A stretch of 64,000 bases of DNA. It comes from Hyphomicrobiales bacterium (lineage in GTDB: Bacteria; Pseudomonadota; Alphaproteobacteria; Rhizobiales; OSC116). Within the stretch, counting starts at the first letter, position 1, and the number at the start of each line of letters is the position of its first letter. The position numbers were made by a program, and so were the translations under genes. Location of the stretch: assembly GCA_013214705.1 (NCBI GenBank), contig JABSRZ010000008.1, forward strand, positions 143,453-207,452. The letters are read 5' to 3'. The notes beneath the pieces were generated by a model. The model was given only the letters and a program-made list of their open reading frames with translations, ran no database searches and had not been told where the DNA came from. This document shows, one piece after another, positions 37,033 to 46,900 of this stretch.

Positions 37033-39063
37033 TCACTCGTTGCCTGACAGAGTTCCTTTCGTCTTTCTATCATAGTTTGACCGCCCTTCAAGCATTTGAA
37101 CGAAGGCTTCATTTCGATTGCTAGCACGGTCAACTAAACGATCAAATGCCACCACCTCCAACATGAGGTTGAGTGTGTTGTAGTAGCGATAGGCCATTTG
37201 CCCACCGAATTTGGTAATTGTGAAGTCTTCATTCTCTAGATAGCTTTGCAGGCTGTCATTCCAGTCCGCCAATACGTATCCCCGCACCATCGAATCAGGC
37301 GAAATTGCTACTTCCCGTGCACCCGAAGTGATAATTTTTTTCTTTTTTCGAATGTCAGCTATTTGCTTTTTGAGTTGGTCCACAGGGTTGTTGGTGCTGC
37401 CTTCCTTTGTCGCGTTATAGCCTTTCTTTTGCGGTCGCTTCATCTCAACAATCATCAACTCATTGTCGTTATTGATCAGAAGATCATGGGCAAATTCTCC
37501 CTTGCCACGGGCGCTGCCATGTGGTGTGCGGTCACTGGAGATGTAACGTGCATATGCAAGATCATCGTCCAAGAGCCAAAGGTTGTGGGACGAATAGTCA
37601 ATCTCATCACTGTCCTTGTAGCGGGGATAGATTAGCTGATGTACCCGGTCCTCGGTAGCAACGCCGTCATCGTGCTTTTTTAGCAATTCCCGAAAAATCT
37701 GAATCACGTGATTGCGGTAAGCGACGTAGACGGCCAATGCCTCTTTCGCATCTTCTGGTATTTTAGTTCTGACAATATCAACAAGCTGTTCAATGCTGGC
37801 GTTCTCGTCTAGTTTGGTAAAGTCAAATTTCCTACGAAAGCGCTCAACAAAAAGATCTGAGGCGAGCTGTTCCCGTGTTTCTGTAATGGATCGTTTCTTA
37901 ACAAAGTCTGCAGCGGTCCCACCACCCAAACCGCGTCGCAATAGTGGATCAATAGCTATGAGATGGTCCACCTGTGATTGCATTTTAGCTCTACGGCTGG
38001 TGGTATAAGTCGCTTCAATTTCTAGAATATGCTGCTTTGCAATGGCAATCAGGTGATCCTTAATAGACTTGTTTTTGCCGCCAAAATTGACTTTACTATG
38101 TAGATTCGTAATCCTATCGCGTGATTGCGACGAACGGAAAAAGTCACTTGATACCGCAACAAGATAGTAATACTTCTTCTCGTTTGGTCCAACCGTTTCT
38201 ATAAATGGTTTGTCATTCAAACCGGACGAAATATTTTCAAGATCGCTGGCGGCACGATTATTGGCGTAAAAATACAAACGGTGTTTTTTCGCCTGATCTT
38301 CTCCAACTTTAAAGTAATTGAAATCAAATTTTATTTGTTCTGTTCCAATGGGAAGAACCTCCGTTTTAGATCCACCAATAGACAAAGATTCGTGAAAGTA
38401 GTCGTAAAGGTTGAATGTTGCGCCCATGATATCAAGACTAAAATGCTTTGGTACTTTTCGTTGAATGAACTCGATTAGAAAATGGTCCATTACAGCTGTC
38501 ACAATGTCTTCGGCAGTGTGATTGTACCGCCGATCTTTACCATCAAGGATAAAGTATTCTTTAAAATCGGCCAGTGGCTTTTGCATCAACACCGTGATGC
38601 CACAGTCAAAGCGGTGCGCACCCGAACCAGCAGCTTCGCCAACACTAACCAGATTGTCGTCCTTGGAAAACGGATCATAGCAATAGCAGCCTTTTGTAGC
38701 CTTACCATTGGCCTGCGTATGTGCAGATGAATAAAAGACTTGGTGAAACACTTTAAATGACATGAAACGCCCAAATCCCTTTCCACCTCTTTCGTATTTA
38801 TTCCCGGTCAATGGTGTCAGAAACGCCGACAGGTTTTTGTCATTAAAACCACTTCCGTTGTCTGCAACGGCAATTAACTGCTTGTCCGTATCGAATTGGA
38901 TTTCTAAGCGGCCTTTATCTTCAAGGGTGTCTTCCCAACGATCTTCAATAGAATGAAATGAATTTGAAATTGACTCATAAAGTGGAAATAGAAATCCATG
39001 CAATCCGTCGGGCAAAACTGCCCGTTTCACCTCTGCCAACAAATCTATCGTTTTGTGCTTCAT
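37033..39063 (-). CDS. GHKL ATPase fused to a PD-(D/E)xK-like nuclease domain
   Basis: A 676-residue protein. The N-terminal Hsp90/MORC-like ATPase is clear: N-box 'ESISNSFHSIEDRW' (E30, N34), G1 'DNGSGF' (68-73) and G2 'GGKGFGRF' (93-100). Around residues 520-600 lies 'HDLLINNDNELMIVEMKRPQ', an Asp followed by ExK as in restriction-type nucleases. The ATG at 39063 is preferred to the upstream frame because it starts directly before the ATPase fold. Such ATPase-nuclease fusions are frequent in anti-phage islands; I infer a DNA-sensing defence role. It stands alone, downstream of the ATPase-HNH pair on the same strand. Confidence 0.75.
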   Translation of the reverse strand: MKHKTIDLLAEVKRAVLPDGLHGFLFPLYESISNSFHSIEDRWEDTLEDKGRLEIQFDTDKQLIAVADNGSGFNDKNLSAFLTPLTGNKYERGGKGFGRFMSFKVFHQVFYSSAHTQANGKATKGCYCYDPFSKDDNLVSVGEAAGSGAHRFDCGITVLMQKPLADFKEYFILDGKDRRYNHTAEDIVTAVMDHFLIEFIQRKVPKHFSLDIMGATFNLYDYFHESLSIGGSKTEVLPIGTEQIKFDFNYFKVGEDQAKKHRLYFYANNRAASDLENISSGLNDKPFIETVGPNEKKYYYLVAVSSDFFRSSQSRDRITNLHSKVNFGGKNKSIKDHLIAIAKQHILEIEATYTTSRRAKMQSQVDHLIAIDPLLRRGLGGGTAADFVKKRSITETREQLASDLFVERFRRKFDFTKLDENASIEQLVDIVRTKIPEDAKEALAVYVAYRNHVIQIFRELLKKHDDGVATEDRVHQLIYPRYKDSDEIDYSSHNLWLLDDDLAYARYISSDRTPHGSARGKGEFAHDLLINNDNELMIVEMKRPQKKGYNATKEGSTNNPVDQLKKQIADIRKKKKIITSGAREVAISPDSMVRGYVLADWNDSLQSYLENEDFTITKFGGQMAYRYYNTLNLMLEVVAFDRLVDRASNRNEAFVQMLEGRSNYDRKTKGTLSGNE

Positions 39064-39240
39064 GAGAACCCCCTCTGGTAATGCAAACAGTGGCCTCTTG
39101 AACAACTCCGCACATCCGCTCGTACCACTTTAAGGGAAAATTCTGCGAAGTAAAGTGGACATGTTTGATAAAAGGTGATGCAATTTGTCTCTAATTAAGT
39201 TTAATATACCTTATCCATAATCATAGCGTCTATTCAATTT

Positions 39241-40095
39241 TCAAAACTCTTTAGAACAAAACCAAGGACTTTGAGATAATGCGATGTACATAGTTCTTTT
39301 CCAACCGTTTAAAAGGTATTTATTATCGTGCCCGGTACCCGCTAATTGGTCTCGAAAGTCCTCATTTGAACAATTCATCATTATTCCTTTTCGCATGTCC
39401 ACAATCGTTGAAATTTCAGCGCCCGCTGCTTTACTAAATCTAGCCGCAAGGCCATATTCGTAGAAGTGATTTCCTACTCGCTGCTTATAACAATCATCCC
39501 AATTTAGTGGTGCTGCAATACTAAATGAAATCGAGACTGGGTCTGTTGGGACTATTGTGGCAGTTAGCCAACGTTCGGTAAAGTATCTATCGTTATCTAA
39601 ATATGGATGAATACATTGTTTTTCAGGTATTGTTGCATATGTTGTGCTTTTTTCAGTATTGCAGTCACGGCAGCAAGGGACAAGATTTGCTGGGGTTACA
39701 GAATAGATAGGAAAGTTTGTTTTTGGTAAAAAATGATCTAAAGTTTTAGCTGTTCCAATTCCAGCACAAAAAGGACAGACGCCGTTTACCGCCACAAATA
39801 TTTCATCGTAATATTCTCGTGCAGATTTTACTTTTGGAACCAGATATTGATCGTAAAGCTTAGTTAGATCAGATTTCAGGACATTGCCGGCTACAATTGG
39901 ATTTTGATTTTTATTTATAGCCGCTATTTCACAAATCAATTCGAGATCTGCTTTTTGTAAATACACTGTTTCTGCGGCCTCAATTTCATTTTCAATTTGC
40001 TGAAGTTTCAACCTTAAAGCGTCATCGGCTATGCCCTTGATGCATTCCGTATACAGATATTTTGCATTAATGTCGGGAAGCGTTAGCTTAATCAT
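39241..40095 (-). CDS. HNH endonuclease, PtuB-like
   Basis: A 284-residue protein with an HNH core at residues 107-150: CPFC, 'LDHFLPKTNFPIYS', 'ANLVPCC' and 'CNTEK'. The zinc-binding cysteines (107, 110, 142, 145) and the DH pair (120-121) are all present. Its start overlaps the stop of the upstream ATPase gene (ATGATTAA), so the two are translated together. ATPase plus this HNH type is the makeup of Septu defence systems (PtuA/PtuB) and of the effector of retron Ec78. No retron is near, which favours Septu. Confidence 0.8.
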   Translation of the reverse strand: MIKLTLPDINAKYLYTECIKGIADDALRLKLQQIENEIEAAETVYLQKADLELICEIAAINKNQNPIVAGNVLKSDLTKLYDQYLVPKVKSAREYYDEIFVAVNGVCPFCAGIGTAKTLDHFLPKTNFPIYSVTPANLVPCCRDCNTEKSTTYATIPEKQCIHPYLDNDRYFTERWLTATIVPTDPVSISFSIAAPLNWDDCYKQRVGNHFYEYGLAARFSKAAGAEISTIVDMRKGIMMNCSNEDFRDQLAGTGHDNKYLLNGWKRTMYIALSQSPWFCSKEF

Positions 40096-41629
40096 GTTTC
40101 TGAACTACTTTTTCACGATCAGCAATCATAGAGCGCAAGACTGCTTTGGCTTCATACCCGAGCTGTTCATTGTATTGATCTAATGTTTCGTCATATGACC
40201 AACCATTTGACACAGCACTTTCTAATAATGTATGAAAGCCAGATTTCGTTACTTCAAGCCCAAATACCTCGCGAGTCAAAACACCAACATTTTCACCAAA
40301 TGTTTCTACGCTTGGTCTTGTTTTTGACCAAGCAAGTCTGGACCTGGTAATCTTCCAGACGCATGAACAGGGTATTTCCTGTAACACTACAGGCGAATGA
40401 GTAGCAATAATTGCTACACCATTCCGGCTGTACAAGAGTTGACTCAGGGCTCGCGTAAAAGCTGATAAAAGAGGTGGGTGTAAGTGACTTTCTGGCTCAT
40501 CCAATAGAACTAAGGTTTTTTCACCGACTCGCGCAACTAATTTAGAAATTGTTAATAGAACGACAGCATGACCTGAACTCATACGTCGCATAAGTTCTAA
40601 CGCGTTATTCTTTAAGCCCTTCTTTTCAAGGTCACATAAAGTCAACAGTTGCATTTCGGCAAAATTTTCATCCGACTCCAAAGTTAATATGGCCTTCTCC
40701 CATTGTCTTTTTTTCTCTTTATCATTTAGACATTCGACAAGGCTATCTACACATTCATTGTGTAAATCTGAGAGTTCTTTCAAACGAATGCCGGAATCAT
40801 CTAAACAATCCTTCAAGCCGACATAATAATAACAAGTCCCCAACTCAGGATTTGGTTGGTCTACTGGCGGGCTGAATGGATCAAAAGCGCTAAATGAGAT
40901 TGAGATTAGGCTGCTGAAATAATCATTTCCAATTTTTCTTTTTCCCAACTTTCCTGCCTTTAAGAACTTTCCTCCGGCGTTTTTAGGATTGGTAATTGTA
41001 TTTATCATTTCATTTAAGATTGTTGTTTTACCTATACCGTTTCTACCAATAATAGCGTGAATATTTGTGCTTGGTTTGGAATTAGCCTCAACAAAAAAGT
41101 CCAACTCCATAGGAGCTATTTTTTCACCGCCTTCGTGTTCAAAAAAGAAGTCAAAATCTGTAAGCACAACGTCGCCTGATAAATATCGTTTAAATTGTCC
41201 CTTAATTTCAGAAAGGCTATTAGTTCTGAGTAGTGACGTCTTGAATACTGACTCTGACATAGCAATATCCAAATTTATTTCATCAAATACAATATCACGC
41301 ATGGCAACAAGGAACTTTAATTTGAAATCATCAGTAAATTTTGTTCCAAGGTCGGCATAATATTGGTTTCCCGTGCCGAGAGAAAAACATCCTTTTGGAA
41401 GTTTTTTAAATGAATCTCCAATTTGACTATATGTTGGTTCGCCTTTAATCTGTCCCATGAAGCCTATTTTAACAGTATCCAAATCAAAACTATTTCCATT
41501 TTCATCAAAAACATAGACATCGAACATTGTTACAAATGAAAAATCATTCCAATGATCTATAATTAAATAAACTTCACTCTCCCCAGTTTTAGGTCTTTTT
41601 GAATCTCTTTTTAGCACGTGAAATTTCAT
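40088..41629 (-). CDS. AAA ATPase, PtuA/OLD-like, partner of the HNH nuclease
   Basis: A 513-residue ABC-type ATPase. Walker A 'GRNGIGKTT' is near residue 195, the signature region 'MSSGHAVVLL' near 355, and Walker B 'LVLLDEPESHLHPP' near 370, followed by 'IATHSPVVLQE'. No TOPRIM domain follows, so it is not a full OLD nuclease. The ATG at 41629 is preferred over the TTG at 41644. It is the first gene of a two-gene operon with the HNH protein. Family knowledge: PtuA senses and activates PtuB. Confidence 0.8.
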   Translation of the reverse strand: MKFHVLKRDSKRPKTGESEVYLIIDHWNDFSFVTMFDVYVFDENGNSFDLDTVKIGFMGQIKGEPTYSQIGDSFKKLPKGCFSLGTGNQYYADLGTKFTDDFKLKFLVAMRDIVFDEINLDIAMSESVFKTSLLRTNSLSEIKGQFKRYLSGDVVLTDFDFFFEHEGGEKIAPMELDFFVEANSKPSTNIHAIIGRNGIGKTTILNEMINTITNPKNAGGKFLKAGKLGKRKIGNDYFSSLISISFSAFDPFSPPVDQPNPELGTCYYYVGLKDCLDDSGIRLKELSDLHNECVDSLVECLNDKEKKRQWEKAILTLESDENFAEMQLLTLCDLEKKGLKNNALELMRRMSSGHAVVLLTISKLVARVGEKTLVLLDEPESHLHPPLLSAFTRALSQLLYSRNGVAIIATHSPVVLQEIPCSCVWKITRSRLAWSKTRPSVETFGENVGVLTREVFGLEVTKSGFHTLLESAVSNGWSYDETLDQYNEQLGYEAKAVLRSMIADREKVVQKHD

Positions 41630-41822
41630 AAATAAGCCAATCAATTATTTCCACTTACCAGTATAATCATGTGAATTTAGAGGTGCAACACACAATGTTA
41701 AACAACGAGTAAAAACTAATGGGTGCACATTGTAAACTCATGATGGATAGTGAATTTCCCTATAGACGCTTGAATATCAGAAATAAATTCATACAATGGG
41801 CTATCAATCTGAGGATGCTCGG

Positions 41823-41925
41823 TGCAAATCGTCAGCTTCTATGGAAGAGATTGGGTTATTTGCCTAAGATAGGGCTTTGGTTCATCGTAACACACTCAAG
41901 GAGTGAAGATGACAACAAGACCAAC
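41823..41925 (+). repeat. Dispersed ~100-bp repeat, copy 1
   Basis: TGCAAATCGTCAGCTTCTAT and about 85 further bases match 61231-61340 and 63922-64000. It lies in the 590-bp gap between the ATPase-HNH pair and the next HNH gene, where I see no other gene. The nearby frame reads 'NRQLLWKRLGYL' in all three copies, but no complete transposase is present. Confidence 0.75.
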
Positions 41926-42220
41926 AACCAAGCACACTGAACCGCCCCGGGTTTGCCGGAGCCGTTCAGACCATAATCAAAATACATTTTATACGTCGCG
42001 CAACAAAAGATTGATGTCGACGATAGAATTTGAACAATAACAATTATAGAAGATTTGAAGTGTCTACTAAATCTGGGGAGATTCACACATAATCGCTCAT
42101 CTTGTGTCGATATTTGTGTGAAACCCAGATAGTTTGAACTTTTGATGTTAAACAAATTTTCTACACGTAGTAAGTTGATACTCGACAAAGAACACGAAAT
42201 TCATACCCTAAGGAGAGGCC

Positions 42221-43219
42221 ATGACGATCACGACCCAAGCGGTCAAGATGCTATGGGGGCGAGCAGCGGCTCGTTGTTCGATGACTAATTGCAAAAAGAC
42301 TTTAGTTCTGGATGAAACTGAGACCGACAACCCTGCGCTCATTGGCGAAATGGCACACATGGTTGCTTACAGCGTGGACGGTCCCAGAGGTGTCTCCCCC
42401 CTCACGTTGCAGGAGCGGGATCACTACGATAATTTGATTTTATTGTGCCGCAACCACCACCGCGAAATTGACACTCAGCCAGAAACCTGGCCAATAAATC
42501 GCCTTGAGAAGCTCAAGATCGAGCATGAGGAATGGGTCAAGCAATCGTTGCCTGAGTATGACACGCAAAAGCAACGTGATGACGAGGTCTTTGCCTCTTA
42601 CATTGACCAGTGGGTTCAACGAAGCCACCTCCAACAATGGCAACATTGTATGCAACGATTGTTTATCTTCGGTCAACCTAGTCTAGATGAAGAAGTGATT
42701 CATGATCTTGACGGTATTCCTGGATGGACGATTAAGCGCGTATGGCCAGAACAATATCCAACCATCATAGCTTCCCTGCAAAATTTTGCGCTCATCGCCC
42801 GAGATTTATTAAATACCTTTCAAGAACACGCGATAAAGCCATATGCGAATGCAACATTTCATGAAACAAAGAAATTCTACAAAATTGATGAATGGAATAA
42901 GCCACGGTATAGTCAACTCTTTAAGCAATTCGAATACCATGTAAATTTAGTTCAAGATCTTGGCCTAGAGCTAACTCGCGCTGGAAATCTGGTATGTGAC
43001 GAGGTTCGCGCTAACTTTCTTCCGACCTTTTTTCTTGAGGAAGGCCGGCTCTCAGTACTCTCTGGCCCATACGAAGACATGAGCTGGAAGCAAAGGGTCG
43101 TGCAGTATAGTGGTAGCGAAAAAGCATCCACTCCCCCTTACCCTGGTCTAAATGAGTTCCTAGTTTATCGAACGAACCGTGACTGGCACTATGGTGAGGG
43201 TTTGTTTTCGCATGACTAA
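42221..43219 (+). CDS. HNH nuclease with unknown C-terminal domain
   Basis: A 332-residue protein with 'AAGGAGAGGCC' before the ATG region. The N-terminal HNH domain has C19 and C24, 'GEMAHMVAYSVDGPRG' (43-58) and 'NLILLCRNHHREID' (71-84). This is the HNH type fused to SAVED in CBASS Cap5 and to other sensors. The remaining 230 residues are not recognisable to me. It stands alone on the + strand between leftward defence-type genes. I infer a defence effector; no CD-NTase gene was seen. Confidence 0.8.
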   Translation: MTITTQAVKMLWGRAAARCSMTNCKKTLVLDETETDNPALIGEMAHMVAYSVDGPRGVSPLTLQERDHYDNLILLCRNHHREIDTQPETWPINRLEKLKIEHEEWVKQSLPEYDTQKQRDDEVFASYIDQWVQRSHLQQWQHCMQRLFIFGQPSLDEEVIHDLDGIPGWTIKRVWPEQYPTIIASLQNFALIARDLLNTFQEHAIKPYANATFHETKKFYKIDEWNKPRYSQLFKQFEYHVNLVQDLGLELTRAGNLVCDEVRANFLPTFFLEEGRLSVLSGPYEDMSWKQRVVQYSGSEKASTPPYPGLNEFLVYRTNRDWHYGEGLFSHD

Positions 43220-43338
43220 TCACGCGGCAAATTTCATTCTATACACGGCATTTTGCTGGTTGATCGACTATAAGATGTCATTGGCCTTGGAACCATGAAT
43301 AGACTAGAATGGAGCCAACAGTTTAGTCGGAGGGTATA

Positions 43339-43470
43339 TTGGAACAGGAAATTGCGCAGTTCATGATTGTCGCGTCCAAGTTCGAGTTTTTTATTGTCAA
43401 TTATTTGAGAGCTATGAATTTATTTGATTTTTCAAATTTTGCAAATAGTAAAAATAAGGACTTTTTTTGA
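43339..43470 (+). CDS. Possible 43-residue ORF
   Basis: TTG start with CGGAGGG upstream, frame ending TGA at 43468. The product begins 'LEQEIAQFMIVASKFEFF'. The ribosome site is good but the frame is short, so it may be a truncated gene start. Confidence 0.3.
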   Translation: MEQEIAQFMIVASKFEFFIVNYLRAMNLFDFSNFANSKNKDFF

Positions 43471-43490
43471 ATTGGTTTCATTTGAAATTT

Positions 43491-43805
43491 TCATCGATAT
43501 GTAATGTTATTAAGAATGACAATTTCTGCATTCGAGCGAGGATATTGTACTTTAAATTGAGTTGATTGTTTATTTTTACTGCTAGGATTTGGGGGTATAA
43601 TTGGCCCAGATTCATTAGTCATAAGGAACTCAGAATTGGGGTGTGTTGTAAGTTCGCGCGTTCCTGCATCGATGATGGCGTCAAAATCTGTTCCGAGCCT
43701 GATGTGATCTTCTTCAGTAATGGTTTCAATGCGTAGGTCGGAACCTTGCTTCTGGGCATTCCGTTGGGATATCTTTTGGATTGTTGGAGGGATAACTTTT
43801 GGCAT
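43491..43805 (-). CDS. Hypothetical protein
   Basis: About 104 residues from ATG 43805. The N-terminal half is polar ('RNAQKQGSDLRIETITEED'); the rest is rich in Pro, Asn and Ser. It lies downstream of the YhaN-like gene region. No ribosome site is convincing and no family was recognised. Confidence 0.4.
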   Translation of the reverse strand: MPKVIPPTIQKISQRNAQKQGSDLRIETITEEDHIRLGTDFDAIIDAGTRELTTHPNSEFLMTNESGPIIPPNPSSKNKQSTQFKVQYPRSNAEIVILNNITYR

Positions 43806-43938
43806 ATGCACTTAGTGAAGACAATGATCCTAATAATTTTTATAAGAAACTTTGATGGTAATGCCGAAGAAAATAAACCTAAATAAAACATTGAAAAAAA
43901 TCTTCACTTGCGTGTTCGCCATCAATGAATAACTCAAC

Positions 43939-46900
43939 TCATATCTTGTGAATAGTTGGGGGGGTATCGCAAACTTTAATCGCAATATCGACCACATGTT
44001 GGTGATGGGTGAGGTAGATGGCTTGCCCTCTATGTCCGATTTGTTCCATGACACGACAAGCAGCGCTAGTACGATCTTCATCAAAGGTTTCGAAAATATC
44101 ATCACAGAAAAAAGGTAGGCTATTACCTTGAGAAACCATTTGCTCATGAGCGGCTGCGCGAAGAGCTAAGTAAAGTTGAAAACGTGTTCCTTTGGACAGC
44201 TCGTCCACACGCTTGGATATACCATCTCCATTGACTGCCAATAGAATTTCACTTGTACCATCCGGTTGGGTCGTTAAGTGTGTATAAGCATCTTTAGTCA
44301 GCATAGCGAAGCAGCGTTCAGTCGCTGCCATCATCCCACTACGGTGGGTGTCTCGGTAGCGACGAATTGCTTCATCAGCTAGTCTGTGGCCGAGCGACAA
44401 TTCTAAATGCTTTAGAGCCAATTCTTCTAGTTCCAGCTCAAGTGTGGCTTTACGTTCAGTGAGGGTCGCAATTTCAGAATTCCCTGTGACTTGGGACAGT
44501 TCTTGAGCGGATTTTACTCTCATTTCTGTCGCTTCGGTCAGTTGGTTTTCTGCGAAAAGGAGATCCGCTTTGACCATTTCTCCTTCAGTTTGTAGCGTAC
44601 TTTTCGTGGCTCCATCAAGAATTTCATGGGAAACTATCATGTCTGAGGATCCCAAATCCATGAGAATCGCGCGTTCTAATTTGGCTTTTTCATTACGGTC
44701 GATAATGACCTGTTTTGCTTGTGATGTAGCAAGGTATAATGCATTTGCTGTGTCACTTAACACGTTATTAGGAAAAATTTGGCTCTTGGCATCTACTTCT
44801 TGGTTAATTTCATTTAAACGCCTTTGCTTGGCTGTCTGATCATTTCTGGCTTTTTCAATTTCTATAGATAAGTTTGACACCAGGTTTAAAGCGTCTTTGG
44901 CTGCTTCAGAGTGTCCACTAAGCAAGGAGAATGTTTCCGCAGGGCTGCCCGCCAATATTATATCGTGGGCCGTCGCGAGAGCAGTAACTCTTTCGGAAAA
45001 TTGTGTTTGGTCAGCTTCCATCGTTGCCACGCGTTGTGCAGATTCTACGCGCTTCTTATCATGCTCGCGTAGGTCTCGCAGAGGCTCGAGCGATGCAAGT
45101 AATGTTTTTTGTTGAACAGCATCTCCTAGAAATTCAGTCACTAAATTGCACCATGCTCCTTTAGCCTGTTTTGCGTGCTTCTGCGCCAACGCTTCTTTTT
45201 TCTGACGACGGCTGAGATCATCTTTGAGCGTAACAAGCGCATCTAGTGCATTGCTGGAGGCGGCAATAGCTTCACGCTCGGTTTTTGCTAGAATGCGCGC
45301 TGCGGTCAATGCACTGTCGAAATTTGGGTTTTCAAGGTTAAGGTGAGGATGTAGAGCTTGAAGTAGTTTTTGTCCTCGATCCAAATCAGTTTTATGTTTG
45401 TTTTGGAGTTTTACGAATTTATTTGTGGCTTCAACAGCTGAATTGTACCGCTGCACCCAATCTTGCCATTCTGGAGCAGATATCGGAACAGAAAGGCCGG
45501 AGCCTTCTGCTGCTTTATTAATTTCAACCTCTAGCTCCATTTGTTTACTCGAAAGCTCATCCAAACGGATCTTGGCTTGTTCTGCACGTGCCCTTGACTC
45601 GGCTAATTCCAATTCAACTTGACGTAATTGTCCAAGACCACTTGCGTGAGAGACTCGGGATTGCATCGCCATATCGAGCGCGTACATTGAGGTCTCGAAA
45701 AGATGGGCAGTTTCTTTCCTCATTTCTTTTCGATGGGCCACCCAATAACGGTCTCTTTCATCTTGGTTGGCCTTAGTTTCAGCATCAGTCGTAAGGTCTC
45801 CGCGTGAAATTAACTGATCTATCTGAGCGTTGCGAGCTGCAATGCCCTCTACATGTTGCAACAATTCATTCTTAACGCGATCAATTTTATTGTCGAGATC
45901 TAGTTGGTACTTCGACCATTCCTTCGCTTTAATTAGGCTGGTCGAACAATTAGGAAGAACTTCGAACTGGATATTCCCTATTGCCAAATCATTTAGTGCA
46001 GCACGCTCTTCCTCTTGCGCTGTGATAGTGGCTAGTTGAGCATTGCCCACGGCTGGTGCCAGACGATCCACGTCATAGCGAGTAAGGATGTTATTTATCC
46101 CCAATTTAACAGGCATTTTAGTTTCCGCGAGGTCGTACTTCGCCTTCGTTTCGTCATGCCGCAAAGTCAGGTCGGCAACTTCGCGGGCTTCCGCTTCTGT
46201 TGCAGCCTCCGTGTCGCGCAGCACTTCTCGTGCCTTTTCGAGCTGAGCAATTTTAGCCGATGAGAGGACAAGGTTGCTAAGAATGGTTATATCTTTAGGA
46301 TTAAGCTCTTGAGAAGCAAGTTCCATAGCGGTATGAGCGTCACTAACCTGAAGACGACGACGGTCAAGATCCAATCCAGCCGTTACATCTCGCGCACGCA
46401 ATTCATCCAGTACATCAAGTTTCTCTGACAAGGCAACTAACTTCGGCATTAAATGAACACTGTCACGGGTTTTGGTCTTCTCTTCGATTTCCTCTCCTAA
46501 GCGTTGTATGTCAGATTTTGCGTGATTTTCTTCAGTAATTAGGTTAACTAAGCTTTCTGGGTCAAAATCCAACCGCTCTGGGTAGGTCGAATATGGTGCA
46601 ATACGTTCAGCAAGTTCTTCGATATCTAAAAGTAACGGTAGTGCACGGCATTTCGCCCCAATATATAGGTCTTTTGCATGCAACGCATCACGTGTATCAC
46701 GAGCTTCATTTTCGGTGACTTGCGCATCGGCAAAATCTTTCTTCATAATGCGCCATGAATTGGCCGATATATCGCTTTCCCGAATATCTTTTTCTACCTG
46801 AGTTAAAATATGCTTCAACTCCGCTATGTTTGTCTTGCTAGCCCTTTTGCGCCAAATGATATCGGCTTCTTCCCTGACCCCTTTTAACACGTTGCTCAAA

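Noticed and set aside
42221..43219. Calling this gene a CBASS Cap5
   Set aside because: Only the HNH half matches; no SAVED signature was seen and there is no CD-NTase next to it.
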